In this document: piece by piece, positions 26,522 through 37,951 of the stretch
Layout: every line of letters starts with the position of its first letter
Numbering within the stretch: the first letter of the stretch is position 1
Assembly (NCBI GenBank): GCA_947481685.1
Contig: CANKHA010000007.1
Location: 1-64,000 of the forward strand
Source: Bradyrhizobiaceae bacterium
Lineage (GTDB): Bacteria; Pseudomonadota; Alphaproteobacteria; Rhizobiales; Xanthobacteraceae
Length of the DNA stretch: 64,000 nucleotides
Direction: 5' to 3'
Position numbers and translations under genes: made by a program
Notes under the pieces: model-generated
Told to the model about the DNA's origin: nothing
Seen by the model: the letters and a program-made list of their open reading frames with translations, nothing else
Database searches by the model: none

Positions 26522-29500
26522 GCCTTCGCCAGATCGCCCAGCAGGCTCGCGGCAACGGAGAGCTTCGACAGCGTCAGTCCCGAACCGGCGATCTGATGCA
26601 CCGCACCGCGAATGCGCTCGATCTCGGCGGTGCGCGGCTTGATCCAGGCTTCCACCGCCGCTTCGCCGGATGCACCGGTTTCGACCATCGCCGCCGTGAT
26701 CCGCCGCTCCGCTTCGCCGATGGAATCAAGCGCGCGGTCCAGAGCGAGCCGGTCGAAATAATCCGACGTCTTGATCTCGCCCGCCGCCGCGACGATGCGG
26801 TCGAGGCGGAAGAACGCTTCAGCCGCGAAATAGGTTGCCGTAACTTCGGCGATCGGCTTCTTGGTGCGGTCCGCGACCAGCACGATATCGGTCGCCGCCG
26901 CCAGCAACGGCAGACTGGCGAACCGCTGCGCCAGCGCTTCAGGAACGCCGGCCTTGGTGAGTTCAGTCAATCGCGCCGCCCGCGCTTCTGCGGCTTCTTT
27001 CGGCAGCGCCGTTTCCAGCGCCAACGCGACGCCGGCAATGCCTTCGCGATAATGATCGACCAGCGATGCCAGACCTTTCGTCAGATCCACATTGCGCAGG
27101 AACCACACCAGCCGGTCCAGCAGCAAATCCTGCACGTCGGCATAGAGCGACAACTGCACGTCGCCTTTGATCTTGCCGTCGAGCGTGTTGATCTCGCCGT
27201 TCAGCGCCGGCATGCCGTAGCTGTCGCGCACGGCGGCAAAGGCGGCGGCGATGCCGGCAGCGGATGCGCCGGTTTCGTCGGAAATGCGCGCGACCAACGC
27301 AGGCCCGCCACGGTTGATCATCGAATTCGCAAGCTGCGTGGCGATGATGTCGCGCCGCAGCCGGTGCTTCTCCAGCGCGTCGGGGAATTTTTCGCCCATG
27401 GCGTTGGGGAAATAGCGGCTCAGTTCGCGGCCGAGATAAGGATCGTCCGGTACAGCGCTGTCCAGCAGCTCCGATTGCAGCGAGAGCTTGGCATAGGCCA
27501 GCAGCACGGAGAGCTCCGGCCGGGTCAGCGCCTGTCCGCGTTTCTGGCGCTCCATGATCTCTGCGGTGTCGGGCAGGAATTCCACCGCGCGATCGAGTTC
27601 GCCCTTGGCTTCCAGAACCTGCATCAGCCGCTGCAAGAAGCCGAGTTCCTCCAGACCGCGCCGCTCGGCGAGCGAGAGCGCCAGCGTCTGGAGATAATTG
27701 TTGCGCAACACCAGCGCGGCAACATCGTCGGTCATCTCCGTCAGAAACGGATCGCGCGTTGCGGTGGTAAGCCGCCCATCGCGCACGGGAATGCTCAACC
27801 CGATCTTGATATTCACCTCAAGATCGGAGGTGTTGACGCCCGCGGAATTGTCGATGGCATCAGTGTTGAGCCTGACCTTGTGCATCGCCGCCTCGATGCG
27901 GCCGAGTTGGGTCATACCGAGATTGGCGCCCTCGCCGATCACGCGGCAACGCAACTCCTTGGCGGGAATGCGAATGGCATCGTTGGCGCGGTCACCGACG
28001 CTTTCGTCGCTTTCCGCCGAGGCGCGGATATAGGTGCCGATGCCGCCGAACCACAGCAGATCGGACTTCATCTTCAGGATGGCCTTGATCACATCCTGTG
28101 GCGTCGCCTTGTCGGTCTTCAGATCAAGTAGAGTAACTATCTCTGGCGAGAGCTTGATCTCCTTGGCGGAACGCGAGAACACACCGCCACCCTGCGAGAT
28201 CAGCGTCTTGTCGAAGTCCTGCCAGCTGGAGCGCGGCAGATCGAACAACCGCCGCCGTTCGGCCAGGGTCTTTACCGGATCAGGCGCCGGATCGATGAAG
28301 ATGTCGCGGTGATCGAAAGCCGCCACCAGCTCGATGGTGTTTTCGAGCAGCATACCGTTGCCGAACACATCGCCCGACATGTCGCCGACACCCGCGACGG
28401 TGAACGGCGTTTTCGTGATGTCGGTGTCGCGTTCGCGGAAATGCCGCTTCACGGCTTCCCACGCGCCGCGTGCGGTGATGCCCATTTTCTTGTGGTCGTA
28501 GCCGGCAGAGCCGCCGGATGCGAAAGCGTCGCCCAACCAGAAATGCCGCTCCAGCGAAATCGCATTGGCGATGTCGGAGAAGGTTGCCGTGCCCTTGTCG
28601 GCCGCAACGACCAGATAAGGATCGTCTTTGTCGTGCCGCACCACCTTGTCGGGCGGAATGACCTTCTCGCCTTCCAGATTGTCGGTGACATCCAACAGCG
28701 CGGAGATGAAGAGCTTGTAAGCGGCCACGCCTTCCGCGGCCACCGCTTCGCGCGGGCCGCCGACCGGCAAAAGCTTCGGCAGGAAACCACCCTTGGCACC
28801 AACGGGCACGATGACCGCGTTCTTCACCTGCTGCGCTTTGACGAGGCCAAGGATTTCGGTGCGGAAATCCTGCGGCCGATCGGACCAGCGAATACCGCCA
28901 CGCGCGACCTTGCCGAACCGCAGATGCACGCCTTCGACCCGCGGCGAATAGACGAAGATTTCATAAAGCGGACGCGGTAGCGGCAAGCCGTCGAGCTTGC
29001 GGCTGTCGAATTTGATCGCGACAACCGCCTTGGGTCGACCTTCGGCATCAAGCTGATAGAAATTCGTGCGCAGCGCCGACGTCACCGCGTTGACGAAGTG
29101 ACGCAGGATGCGATCTTTATCGAGGCTCGCGACCGCTTGCAGCGCCTCTTCGATCTTGGCCAGCGCTTCGGCTTCACGCTTCTCCCGTTCCTTCACATCC
29201 GCACCAAGACGCGGATCGAAGCGCATGTGGAACAGCAGAACAATCGCGGCGGCGATCCCGGGATGCTTGCGCAGCGTCCCCCACATATAACCTTGCGAAA
29301 ATGCGACGCGGATCTGGCGCAGGAAACGCGAGATCGCGCGCAGCAACGCCACGTCACGCCACATCAGACCTGCCGCCAACACCAGTGCGTTGTAGCCATC
29401 ATCTTCCGCGACGCCGCGCATCACGACCAGGAACAGCGCTTCCAGCCTTTCGGTGGCTTCGCCCAGTTCCGCCGGGCCGCCATCGGCGCGCTCCAGCAGC

Positions 29501-31338
29501 ATGTCGTGGAACCACACCTCCTGCCCGGCTTCGCCATCCGGCGCGATGTGATACGTGCGCTCATCGACAACACGGAAGCCCATGTTTTCCAGCACCGGCA
29601 CCCGTGCCGAGAGTGGAATGGGACGTGTACGGCTCCAGACCTTCAGGCCAATGCCGTCAGCGCGTTTGTGAAAATCCACATTGAGCGGACGCTCGGACGA
29701 CAGGCCCTCGATAATGCGGATGTCCTGAACCGCGACCTGGGCGGGATAGCCTTCCTGATAACCGGCGGAGAAAGCATCGCGATAGCGTTCATAAAGCCCG
29801 CGCGCCTTGACCGGATCGAAGCTCGCGCCAAGCGCATTTGCCAGCGCATCGTTCCAGGTGCGGACGATCTCGGCGACAACCTGCTCCAGCGTCGCGCGTT
29901 CCGGATTGGGCGTCTCGCCTTCGGAACGGCCGATGATGAAATGAATACGGACCAGCGATCCTTCGGGGAAGAACAAATAATGGGCCGAGACGCGCCCGTT
30001 ATAGATTTGCGCCAGGTAAGCGCCGATCTTTTCGCGCAACACGCCATCGTAACGGTCGCGCGGCAGATAGACCAGCACGGAGACAAAGCGGTCGAAGCGG
30101 TCGCGGCGCGATAGCACGCGGATGCGCGGCCTTTCGTCAAGCTGCAAAACCATCAGCGCAAACTGGAAGAGCGTGTCCTCCTCGATCTGGAACAGCTCGT
30201 CGCGCGGATAGCTTTCCAGCACGTTGACCAGCGCCTTGCCGGAATGGCCCGCGGTATCAAAACCCGCGCGGGTGAGGATGGCATCGACCTTGCGCCGCAG
30301 ATACGGGATCGTCCGCACTGAGCGGGTATAGGCCGTCGATGTGAACAGTCCGACGATGCGCGTCTCGCCGATCAGCCTGCCTTCGGCATCGAAGCGCTTG
30401 ACGCCGATGTAATCCAGATAGACGTGGCGGTGAATCCGCGACCGCACATTGGCCTTGGTGACGATCAGCGATTTCGGCTGTTCCAGAAACGCCCGGATCT
30501 GTGGCGTGATGGCAACGGGCTGGTCGTTGCGCCGCAGCACCTGCAGATCCTGCGCGCGCAGGATGCCGAGTGCCGTATCCGGCACTTCCTGAAAGTTGGC
30601 GCTCTTGTCCGAGAACACGTAATCGCGAATACCGACGAAGGTGAAGTTGCCGGCGACCAGCCATTGCAGGAACTGGATCGACTCGGCGATTTCTTCCACG
30701 AAGATCGGCGGCGGATTGGCCTTCATCTCCGCGATGATTCCGGCGACCCGATTGAGCATCGGCCGCCAGTCCTGCACCGCAAGACGTACCTGGCTGAGAA
30801 CCTGCTCGATCGCCTGCACGATTTCCGTGCGCCTGGTCTCTTCACCGACCGGCGCGACATGAATCTGCATCACGCCCTCGCGCGGCGGCAACTCGCCCGC
30901 GAAAACCGTGAGATGACCTTCGCCGTCGCGCTCCACGGTAAAGACCGGATGCACCACCAGACGAATGTCGACGCCATGTTCCGTCAACTCGGACATCACC
31001 GAGTCGACAAGGAAGGGCATGTCATCGGTCACGATCTCGATGACCGAAACCGGCTTGGTCGGCTTCGCGCCCGGCTGCGTGTCTTGCAGCGTATCGAACC
31101 GGATCTTCGGTTCACCCGGCCGGCGCATGCGCAGCGAGGCCCAGGTTTCTTTCGCGAGCTGCGCCAGAGTCGCGGGCTGATAGCCGGCGAGATCGTCCGC
31201 GACCGCACGGCCATAAAGCTGGGACAAAAAGCTCTTGGGAATTTTCGGCTCAAGGGAAGCCAGCGCCACGCTCGCCCGCTCAATGAGCTGCCGTGCGGCG
31301 CTTTCCTCTTCGGTGCCTAAGAGGCCCTCAACGGACAT
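26518..31338 (-). CDS. gdhB: NAD-specific glutamate dehydrogenase, large (180-kDa) type
   Basis: The 1,606-residue protein is the L_180 class of NAD-glutamate dehydrogenase known from Streptomyces, Pseudomonas and alphaproteobacteria. The catalytic core is near residue 810 ([19 protein letters not shown], then [18 protein letters not shown]), with long N- and C-terminal regulatory extensions. It deaminates glutamate to 2-oxoglutarate and ammonium in catabolism, and is often allosterically controlled. It is a single minus-strand gene. Glutamate catabolism fits the adjacent gamma-glutamyltransferase and the ammonium-transport genes further on, though no joint regulation is shown. Confidence 0.95.
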   Translation of the reverse strand: MSVEGLLGTEEESAARQLIERASVALASLEPKIPKSFLSQLYGRAVADDLAGYQPATLAQLAKETWASLRMRRPGEPKIRFDTLQDTQPGAKPTKPVSVIEIVTDDMPFLVDSVMSELTEHGVDIRLVVHPVFTVERDGEGHLTVFAGELPPREGVMQIHVAPVGEETRRTEIVQAIEQVLSQVRLAVQDWRPMLNRVAGIIAEMKANPPPIFVEEIAESIQFLQWLVAGNFTFVGIRDYVFSDKSANFQEVPDTALGILRAQDLQVLRRNDQPVAITPQIRAFLEQPKSLIVTKANVRSRIHRHVYLDYIGVKRFDAEGRLIGETRIVGLFTSTAYTRSVRTIPYLRRKVDAILTRAGFDTAGHSGKALVNVLESYPRDELFQIEEDTLFQFALMVLQLDERPRIRVLSRRDRFDRFVSVLVYLPRDRYDGVLREKIGAYLAQIYNGRVSAHYLFFPEGSLVRIHFIIGRSEGETPNPERATLEQVVAEIVRTWNDALANALGASFDPVKARGLYERYRDAFSAGYQEGYPAQVAVQDIRIIEGLSSERPLNVDFHKRADGIGLKVWSRTRPIPLSARVPVLENMGFRVVDERTYHIAPDGEAGQEVWFHDMLLERADGGPAELGEATERLEALFLVVMRGVAEDDGYNALVLAAGLMWRDVALLRAISRFLRQIRVAFSQGYMWGTLRKHPGIAAAIVLLFHMRFDPRLGADVKEREKREAEALAKIEEALQAVASLDKDRILRHFVNAVTSALRTNFYQLDAEGRPKAVVAIKFDSRKLDGLPLPRPLYEIFVYSPRVEGVHLRFGKVARGGIRWSDRPQDFRTEILGLVKAQQVKNAVIVPVGAKGGFLPKLLPVGGPREAVAAEGVAAYKLFISALLDVTDNLEGEKVIPPDKVVRHDKDDPYLVVAADKGTATFSDIANAISLERHFWLGDAFASGGSAGYDHKKMGITARGAWEAVKRHFRERDTDITKTPFTVAGVGDMSGDVFGNGMLLENTIELVAAFDHRDIFIDPAPDPVKTLAERRRLFDLPRSSWQDFDKTLISQGGGVFSRSAKEIKLSPEIVTLLDLKTDKATPQDVIKAILKMKSDLLWFGGIGTYIRASAESDESVGDRANDAIRIPAKELRCRVIGEGANLGMTQLGRIEAAMHKVRLNTDAIDNSAGVNTSDLEVNIKIGLSIPVRDGRLTTATRDPFLTEMTDDVAALVLRNNYLQTLALSLAERRGLEELGFLQRLMQVLEAKGELDRAVEFLPDTAEIMERQKRGQALTRPELSVLLAYAKLSLQSELLDSAVPDDPYLGRELSRYFPNAMGEKFPDALEKHRLRRDIIATQLANSMINRGGPALVARISDETGASAAGIAAAFAAVRDSYGMPALNGEINTLDGKIKGDVQLSLYADVQDLLLDRLVWFLRNVDLTKGLASLVDHYREGIAGVALALETALPKEAAEARAARLTELTKAGVPEALAQRFASLPLLAAATDIVLVADRTKKPIAEVTATYFAAEAFFRLDRIVAAAGEIKTSDYFDRLALDRALDSIGEAERRITAAMVETGASGEAAVEAWIKPRTAEIERIRGAVHQIAGSGLTLSKLSVAASLLGDLAKA

Positions 31339-31472
31339 GGGAATTCCAGGGTGGCGGAGGTATCCGGGGGACGCGAATCAACTGTCGCCCATTGCGGGCA
31401 GGCCGTCGAGGGGCGACATCAGGACTAAGCTTGGCATATGGCATCCGGATGGTAGCTCAGGCATACCGGGCC

Positions 31473-33206
31473 ATGGCCGTGAAGCATCCGATGCGCCTGC
31501 TGGTCTGCGTTTTGGCCGCGCTGGCTCCCGCCGCCGCGATTGGGCAGCTCGCGCCGCGCTTTTCTCCCGAGGTTCCGCCGGCGCAAGCCGTCATTGCGCG
31601 CAATGGCATGGTCGTCAGCCAGGAAACCCGCGCAACCCGCGTTGGGGTCGAGATTCTGCAAAAGGGCGGCAATGCCGTGGATGCAGCGGTGGCTGTCGGC
31701 TTCGCGATGGCCGTGACCTATCCGCGCGCGGGCAATATCGGCGGCGGCGGCTTCATGGTGATCCACCGCGCCAACGCCGAGCCCGTCACCATCGACTATC
31801 GCGAAACCGCACCGCGCGCGATCACCCGTGACAGCTTCCTCGACGCCAACGGCAATGCGGACCCGGCAAAGTCGGAGGACTCCGCGCTGGGTGTGGGTGT
31901 ACCGGGTACGGTCGCCGGTCTCGCGCTGGCTTACGAGAAATTCGGTTCGGGCAAACTCACCCTCGCGGAACTGATTGCGCCCGCTATCGCTCTCGCCCGC
32001 GACGGCATTCCGGTAGAGGACGACACCGCAGCGTCGCTGCCCGATGCAGAAACTCGGCTGGCGCGCTGGTCCGGCTCAAGGAAAATTTTCTTCAAGCAGG
32101 ATGGCCGTCTGCTTGGTCCAGGCGATCGGCTGGTCCAGACCGATTTGGCAAATACGTTGGACGCTATCGCACAAGGTGGGCCGCGCGCCTTCTACGAAGG
32201 CCTGATCGCGGAGAAACTCGCGGCGGCGCTGCAGGCTGAAGGCGGCGTGATGACGGCGGACGATCTGAAGAGCTATCGCGCGGTCGAACGCGCACCCGTG
32301 CGCGGCACCTATCGCGGCTATGACATTGTCTCGATGCCGCCACCCTCTTCCGGCGGCGTGCACCTGATCGAGATGCTGAATATTCTCGAAGGCTATGACC
32401 TGAAAGCTATGGCTGGCGATCCCGGCGCGGGCACTCATCTCATGCTGGAAGCCATGAAGCGCGCTTATGCGGATCGCGCCATTTTTCTGGGCGATCCCGA
32501 CAGTGTCACCGTGCCGGTCGCGGGTCTGACATCGAAGTCCTACGCTGCAGCATTGCGCGCGCAGATCGACCCCGCCCGCGCACGGCCATCCGCCGACATC
32601 CGCGCCGGGGAGCCTGCGCCGCGTGAAGGCGACAACACCACGCATTATTCGGTGATCGACCGCGACGGCAACGCGGTGTCCAACACCTATACGCTGAACT
32701 TCAGCTACGGCGTCGGGATGGTCGCGGACGGCACCGGCATTCTGCTCAACAACGAACTCGACGATTTTGCCGCCAAGCCGATGACGCCGAATGCCTACGG
32801 CCTGGTGGGCGCCGAGGCCAATGCACCGGGTCCGGGCAAAAAACCTCTGTCCTCAATGACACCAACCATTGTGTTGAAGGACGGCAAGCCGTTCCTGATC
32901 ACCGGCTCGCCCGGCGGCAGCCGAATCATTACCACTGTGCTGCAAATCATCACCAACGTGATCGATGACGGGATGACACTGGCGCAATCCGTCACAGCGC
33001 CGCGTCTGCATCATCAATGGCTGCCGGATCAGGTGATCGCCGAACCCGGCGTAGCGTCCGATCTGATCATAGCGCTGCAAGCGCGCGGACACCGCGTCAG
33101 AATCGGACGAAACGCTACGTCGGCGAACTCCATCGCGGTGACCGCGGACGGTTACGCCGGCGTGGCGGATACGCGCACGCGCGGAGCCCTGGCGGTGGGC
33201 TACTAG
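31473..33206 (+). CDS. ggt: Gamma-glutamyltransferase
   Basis: The 577-residue precursor has a signal peptide (LLVCVLAALAPAAAIG). It matures by self-cleavage before T389 in GDNTTHYSV, giving a large and a small subunit. Other family segments are YPRAGNIGGGGFM, PRAITRDSFLD and GSPGGSRIITT. It hydrolyses glutathione and gamma-glutamyl peptides or transfers the glutamyl group, normally in the periplasm. Starts at 31449, 31473 and 31491 are all possible, and none has a strong ribosome binding site. The gene diverges from gdhB and its last four bases overlap the stop of the convergent hydrolase gene. Confidence 0.92.
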   Translation: MAVKHPMRLLVCVLAALAPAAAIGQLAPRFSPEVPPAQAVIARNGMVVSQETRATRVGVEILQKGGNAVDAAVAVGFAMAVTYPRAGNIGGGGFMVIHRANAEPVTIDYRETAPRAITRDSFLDANGNADPAKSEDSALGVGVPGTVAGLALAYEKFGSGKLTLAELIAPAIALARDGIPVEDDTAASLPDAETRLARWSGSRKIFFKQDGRLLGPGDRLVQTDLANTLDAIAQGGPRAFYEGLIAEKLAAALQAEGGVMTADDLKSYRAVERAPVRGTYRGYDIVSMPPPSSGGVHLIEMLNILEGYDLKAMAGDPGAGTHLMLEAMKRAYADRAIFLGDPDSVTVPVAGLTSKSYAAALRAQIDPARARPSADIRAGEPAPREGDNTTHYSVIDRDGNAVSNTYTLNFSYGVGMVADGTGILLNNELDDFAAKPMTPNAYGLVGAEANAPGPGKKPLSSMTPTIVLKDGKPFLITGSPGGSRIITTVLQIITNVIDDGMTLAQSVTAPRLHHQWLPDQVIAEPGVASDLIIALQARGHRVRIGRNATSANSIAVTADGYAGVADTRTRGALAVGY

Positions 33207-34032
33207 TTCGGCGCGGCGCCGGTGGTGTTCTTGTCAAAGGCCTCGTGGAACAGGTCCTGCATCGCAGCCCATGATTTCTGGTCGGCCCGTTCGTTGTAGA
33301 TCGTCTTCTTGCCGGGACCGCCTTTGTTTTCCGGCTCCGTGAAGCCGTGAACCACGCCACTGTAAAGCTCCAACTGGAAATTGACGTTGGCCGCCTTCAG
33401 CTCATTCGCCAGTTTGTAGGCGTCGGTGACCGGAACGCTGGTGTCGTCGATGCCATGCATCACCAGCACGCGGCCTTTGATGTTTTTCACATCTTCCGGC
33501 GTCGGCGAGTCAAGCGTGCCGTGGAAGATCGCCACCGCCTTTATCGGAGCACCACTGCGCGCAAGCTCAAGCGCGACCATGCCCCCAAGCAATATCCACT
33601 GACGGCGAGCTTGGACGTGTCGACATGGCTGTCGGCAGTCAAAACATTCAGCGCCGCCTGGATACGCGCGCGTGTCAGAGCGCGGTCCTTCTTCAGCTTC
33701 TGCGATTGCACAGTCGAGCCATCGTCGTCTTCCTTGGTGAAGCGAATGCCCTTGCCGTAAGAGTCGGCGGCAAATGCGACATAGCCAAGCTTCGCCAGTT
33801 TGATGGCAAGCCCTTCGGTATGTTTTGAAAGACCGCGCTTGTTATGAGCGATCAGAATGCCGGGGCGTTTGTCCTTGATCGCGTCGTCATAGGCCATAAA
33901 GCCTTCGAAGACGTCGTTGCCGACCTTGTGGTCGATATTCTGGGTGCGGATTTCTGCGCGGGCTGCGCCAGCAGCAAACACACCGGCAGCGACAAGCGCG
34001 CTGGCGAGAATATTCAGATGTGATTGTTTCAT
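33203..34032 (-). pseudogene. Dienelactone hydrolase-family protein, frameshifted
   Basis: The 5' part reads MKQSHLNILASALVAAGVFA, a signal peptide, then DHKVGNDVFEGFMAYDD and LAVSGYCLG, where C is the nucleophile of the alpha/beta-hydrolase elbow. The frame then fails. One frame over the sequence resumes as GGMVALELARSG, continues through VLVMHGIDD and VVHGFTEP with the acid and histidine of the triad, and ends at 33203. The break is a run of five Gs at 33582-33586 (minus strand) where six would keep the frame. A corrected protein of about 277 residues would be a normal exported hydrolase. A homopolymer error is as likely as a real mutation. Confidence 0.8.
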
Positions 34033-34418
34033 ATTTGTCCTCCCTGAGGGGAAGACTACGCCGAAGACTGCGCTCGGCAAGAGACCGGGCGATCAAATTC
34101 GGCGGCGCAGCTGGAAGAATTCAGGTTGGGCGGCGGAGCCGGGATTCCGCAACGCGGCGATGCGCCGGGTGGCTCGCGATCAAACGGATCGGCAAGGAGG
34201 CCGAACGCTGCGGCAGGAAAATATTCGCAACCGGCACAGAACCACCCCGCCCCTGAACTTCGGCAAGCACCTTGGCAACAACGAAAGCAGGGCCGCGGGT
34301 CATAGCGACGATCCTTGAGAACGGGCGTTCTTGAATGGCCGATAGAATAGTCCGGAGACCGGCAAAGAGTCAAGAAAAACTGCGTTAATTGGCCAATTTA
34401 CGGCAGTTTTTACGCCAA
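34033..34418. other. Intergenic region upstream of the hydrolase gene
   Basis: No gene can be supported in these 386 bases. Short open frames, such as 34121-34303 on the minus strand, look like chance. A perfect 12-base palindrome AATTGGCCAATT lies at 34387-34398 just after the EamA gene's end. The hydrolase gene has AGGGAGGAC in front of its start codon. Confidence 0.5.
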
Positions 34419-35513
34419 TCAGGGCCACTGCCAATGCAGGAAGGGCTGCCAGGCATCCGGCAAATAGGCGGCGAAGGTTTCAACACTGAGTGACAGGGCC
34501 AGGGCGCCGGATAGCGAAATGACGGTTCCAACGATCATCTGGCTACCAAAAATCTCATGATGCGGATTGAGTAGCCGCGAAAAATACAGCCGGAACAGGA
34601 TCGACAGACGGCTAATCGGCGCCGTCACAGTCACCGGCGCGATCGATTGCGCCATGAACAGAAACAATTGGGAGAACGAAACCAGGATGCCGGAAATCGT
34701 GAACCACTTCGCAGATTCACGTTTCACCGCGAGAGCATGTTTGATCCGTCCCGGCCACAGCAGGAACAGCGCAAAGAACGCGGTAGACGCGAGGTAGGCG
34801 ACCAGTCCCGCGGCAACGCTGTATGACAATCCCCTTCCTTCCAGGGCAAGACGGATCAGGATCGGGCTCGTGCCATAACCGGTGGCGGACAACAGGCTGA
34901 AGATGACGCCTTCGGTATATTTGGGAACGAACGGCGCTGGCTTGTTCGCGCTCTCGGGGCTGTCCTGTTCAGGCGCTGCAGCCGCAGCTTCAGCGATTGT
35001 CTCGGTCGCCGGCTTTTTATCGGCGCGCATTGCGAAATACGGCCCTGCCAGCACGAGGCCGATTCCCAAAACGCGTAACGGCGTGAGCGTCTCGCCCAGC
35101 ACCAGGATTGCAAGGCCCAGCGAGATGATCAGGTTCACCTGCTGGATCGGCGCGGTGAGATTGGTGCCGATCGCGCGCGTCGCACGGAAATTACAGTAGC
35201 GTCCCCACACGAAGTGCAGGATGCCGGACGCACTCAAGATCAGAACCGACTGGCGAGAAAATTCAGTAATCGACCCGAGTGTGCCGCTGAGCAGTGCCGC
35301 CAGGAAAAACACCGGTGCACCGATCGGGATGCTGATGGCCATCGCCTGCCACACCGAGCCGGTGAGAACGCCGCGCCGCAGTGACGCATTGTTGAAGGCA
35401 AAGGTCGCCGCCGACAGCAACGCGAGAAAACCTGCAAGCACTGAGCGCGCACCTTTTGCTTGCCTCGCGCCCGGGGGCCCAAGGCAAGTGGCCCGACCCG
35501 CCGCAACGGGCAT
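34419..35513 (-). CDS. EamA/DMT-family transporter
   Basis: The 364-residue protein has about ten membrane helices in two EamA repeats, separated by a charged cytosolic linker near the middle (EAAAAAPEQDSPESANKP). The repeats include FLALLSAATFAFNNASLR and AILVLGETLTPLRVLGI. The family exports or imports small metabolites such as amino acids; the substrate is not predictable. ATG at 35513 is the first start after tRNA-Gly; a GTG at 35441 (reading into LAGFLALLSA) would start the protein right at the first helix and may be the true start. Confidence 0.8.
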   Translation of the reverse strand: MPVAAGRATCLGPPGARQAKGARSVLAGFLALLSAATFAFNNASLRRGVLTGSVWQAMAISIPIGAPVFFLAALLSGTLGSITEFSRQSVLILSASGILHFVWGRYCNFRATRAIGTNLTAPIQQVNLIISLGLAILVLGETLTPLRVLGIGLVLAGPYFAMRADKKPATETIAEAAAAAPEQDSPESANKPAPFVPKYTEGVIFSLLSATGYGTSPILIRLALEGRGLSYSVAAGLVAYLASTAFFALFLLWPGRIKHALAVKRESAKWFTISGILVSFSQLFLFMAQSIAPVTVTAPISRLSILFRLYFSRLLNPHHEIFGSQMIVGTVISLSGALALSLSVETFAAYLPDAWQPFLHWQWP

Positions 35514-35533
35514 CACTATCTGCGCGGAAAAAT

Positions 35534-35608
<75 letters not shown>

Positions 35609-35747
35609 ATCCGATTGGCGACAGCAGCCGTGTGGGTACACGTTGGCCGCCCGAGGTTGCTATGCCAAAAGGAGCGGACATTTGCAACCTCGCCGGTTTC
35701 CTGTTGCCCAAGAGGGACTTGAGGAACTCGCCAGCTCCGGTCACGCC

Positions 35748-36263
35748 ATGCCTGCCAGCCCAGAAGACCTTTTCGCCTATCTCGGCCGGCTCGGGATCGC
35801 GCATTCCACGGTCGATCACCCGCCTTTGTTCACCGTGGAACAGTCGCAGGCGCTGCGCGGACGGATTCCTGGCGGGCATACCAAGAACCTGTTTTTGAAG
35901 GACAAGAAGGACGCGTTGTTCCTCGTGGTCGCGCAGGAAGACACCAAAGTCGACTTGAAAGGCCTGCACCGGGTCGTCGGCGCCACCGGCCGCTTCTCTT
36001 TCGGCTCCGCCAATCTGCTGGAAGAGGTCTGGGGGGTATTACCCGGCTCGGTGACGCCCTTCGGCGCCCTGAACGATGCCGAGGGGCGCGTGACCGTGGT
36101 GCTCGACGCGGAAATGATGCGGCACGACATCCTGAATTATCATCCGCTGGTGAATACCAAAACCACGGCGATCGCCTCCGCGGACCTGATCAAATTCCTC
36201 GAGGCCACCGGGCATCCACCCCGGATCACCGTGGTCACCGGCGAATCCGACGCATTTCCCTAA
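35748..36263 (+). CDS. YbaK/ProX-type aminoacyl-tRNA deacylase
   Basis: The 171-residue protein has the YbaK/prolyl-editing fold, with LFTVEQSQALRGRIPGGHTK, KNLFLKDKKDALFLVV and FSFGSANLLEEVWGVLPGSV. This pattern is closest to the ProXp-ala (PrdX) group, which removes alanine mischarged to tRNA-Pro. The start at 35748 is chosen because the upstream frame runs toward tRNA-Gly; homologues begin at this point. It acts in the cytosol as a translation quality-control factor. The gene stands alone; the 138 bases before it hold no other gene. Confidence 0.85.
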   Translation: MPASPEDLFAYLGRLGIAHSTVDHPPLFTVEQSQALRGRIPGGHTKNLFLKDKKDALFLVVAQEDTKVDLKGLHRVVGATGRFSFGSANLLEEVWGVLPGSVTPFGALNDAEGRVTVVLDAEMMRHDILNYHPLVNTKTTAIASADLIKFLEATGHPPRITVVTGESDAFP

Positions 36264-36334
36264 ACATGATGTGATTGCATTCCGGCCCCTGTTCACCCAT
36301 TTAATCAGGTGAATAAGAGGCTTGGTGAGGACAG

Positions 36335-37240
36335 ATGGCGCAGAACGGCGAAATGACGATGACGGGTGACACGCTGGTCGCGGACGCGACCACGCAGAGC
36401 TTCGTCAAGGATGTCATCGAGGAATCCAAGCACCAGCCGGTGCTGGTGGATTTCTGGGCGCCGTGGTGCGGCCCCTGCAAGCAACTCACGCCGATCATCG
36501 AAAAAGCCGTGCGCGCCGCAAAGGGCAAGGTGAAGCTCGTCAAGATGAACATCGACGAGCATCCGGCCATCCCCGGCCAGATGGGCATCCAGTCGATCCC
36601 GGCCGTGATCGCCTTCTCCAACGGCCAGCCGATCGACGGCTTCATGGGTGCTTTGCCTGAAAGCCAGGTCTCGGACTTCATCAAGCGGTTGATCAAGGAG
36701 CCGCTTGAGGGCAACGACACCGCTGAATTGCTCAAGAATGCCGAGGCCGCGCTGGTTGCAGGCGACGCCGCGGGTGCGGCAAACATTTTTGCGGAAGTCC
36801 TTTCGGTCGAGGCCGATAATGTAACGGCCCTCGCCGGCCTGGCACGCACGCAGGTGCAAACCGGTGCAATCGAAGAGGCGAAGCAGACGCTGGCGCTCAT
36901 TCCCGAGGCCAAGCAGAAGGAGCCTGCCGTCGCAGCCGCGCGCGCCGCGCTGGAATTGGCGGAGCAGGCCCAGTCAGTCGGCCCTGTCGGCGAGCTCGAA
37001 CAAAAAGTCGCCGCTAATCCCGCCGATCATCAGGCGCGCTTCGATCTTGCCGTTGCGCTCAATGGCGCCGGCAAGCGCGAGGAAGCAGCGGAGCATCTGC
37101 TGACGATCGTGCGGCGTGACCGCAAGTGGAACGACGACGCCGCCCGCAAGCAGCTCGTGCAGTTCTTCGATGCCTGGGGCTTTGCCGATCCGGCGGCGGT
37201 GGAAGGACGAAAGAAGCTGTCGTCCGTCCTGTTCTCGTAA
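36335..37240 (+). CDS. cnoX: Thioredoxin-TPR protein (CnoX/YbbN type)
   Basis: The 301-residue protein has an N-terminal thioredoxin domain with active site WCGPC (C45 and C48) in DFWAPWCGPCKQ, followed by TPR-like helices from about 125 to the end. This layout matches CnoX/YbbN, a chaperone-redox protein that protects substrates from over-oxidation and hands them to GroEL or DnaK. The intact CxxC suggests it keeps thioredoxin activity, as reported in alphaproteobacterial CnoX and unlike E. coli CnoX, which has a degenerate site. It starts a tight run with the Lon-domain gene and the Trm112-like gene. Confidence 0.88.
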   Translation: MAQNGEMTMTGDTLVADATTQSFVKDVIEESKHQPVLVDFWAPWCGPCKQLTPIIEKAVRAAKGKVKLVKMNIDEHPAIPGQMGIQSIPAVIAFSNGQPIDGFMGALPESQVSDFIKRLIKEPLEGNDTAELLKNAEAALVAGDAAGAANIFAEVLSVEADNVTALAGLARTQVQTGAIEEAKQTLALIPEAKQKEPAVAAARAALELAEQAQSVGPVGELEQKVAANPADHQARFDLAVALNGAGKREEAAEHLLTIVRRDRKWNDDAARKQLVQFFDAWGFADPAAVEGRKKLSSVLFS

Positions 37241-37265
37241 ACAGCCATCCGGCGGAGCAGATGCA

Positions 37266-37940
37266 ATGCCGATGAATGCAGACTATCGCGGGCCTCACGA
37301 TCTTCCCGAGGTGATTCCGGTTTTCCCGTTGCCCGGCGCATTGCTGTTGCCGCGCGGCCAAATGCCGCTCAACATTTTCGAGCCGCGCTATCTTGCGATG
37401 ATCGATGACGCGCTGCGCGACGGCACCCGCCTGGTCGGCATGATCCAGCCCGATGAGGCACATCCGGCCGACGAAGAGAATCCGCATCTCTACAAAATCG
37501 GTTGCGTCGGCCGCATCACGCAGATCGCGGAAACCGGCGACGGACGTTATGTGCTGCAGCTGACCGGCGTTTGCCGCTTCCGCGTGCAGGAAGAAATAAA
37601 GGGCGAAACGGATTATCGCCGCTGCCGCGTGACCTATCAGCCGTTTTCCGGTGACTTTGTTGCCCGCAAGGGCGAGGAAGACGTCGATCGCAAAAAGCTG
37701 TTGAAAGCGCTGACGTCATTCCTGAAGGCCAACAAGTTGGAGGCCGATTGGGACGGCATTGAGAAGGCGCCGAACGAAGCGCTGGTCAATGCACTGGCGA
37801 TGATGTCTCCTTACGGGCCGGCCGAGAAACAAGCACTACTGGAAGCGCCGGACCTGAAGACACGCGCCGAGGTGCTGATCGCACTGACGGAGATCGAGCT
37901 GGCCAAAACCGATTCGTCGGACGACACACCATTGCAATAG
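37266..37940 (+). CDS. Lon N-terminal (LonSB) domain protein
   Basis: The 224-residue protein consists of a Lon-type substrate-binding domain without protease or ATPase parts. It opens with [19 protein letters not shown], then [18 protein letters not shown] and a [19 protein letters not shown] segment. Stand-alone LonSB proteins are common beside cnoX-like genes in Hyphomicrobiales; their role is undefined but may involve binding unfolded proteins. ATG at 37266 follows the GGAGCAGATGCA stretch. It lies 25 bases after the thioredoxin gene. Confidence 0.87.
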   Translation: MPMNADYRGPHDLPEVIPVFPLPGALLLPRGQMPLNIFEPRYLAMIDDALRDGTRLVGMIQPDEAHPADEENPHLYKIGCVGRITQIAETGDGRYVLQLTGVCRFRVQEEIKGETDYRRCRVTYQPFSGDFVARKGEEDVDRKKLLKALTSFLKANKLEADWDGIEKAPNEALVNALAMMSPYGPAEKQALLEAPDLKTRAEVLIALTEIELAKTDSSDDTPLQ

Positions 37941-37951
37941 CGAGAGCACCC

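Noticed and set aside
26518-31338. Several long plus-strand frames inside the glutamate dehydrogenase gene
   Set aside because: They are antisense shadows of a clearly conserved 1,606-residue protein.
34121-34303. A 60-codon minus-strand frame in the spacer before the hydrolase gene
   Set aside because: No ribosome binding site and no family resemblance; composition looks like chance.
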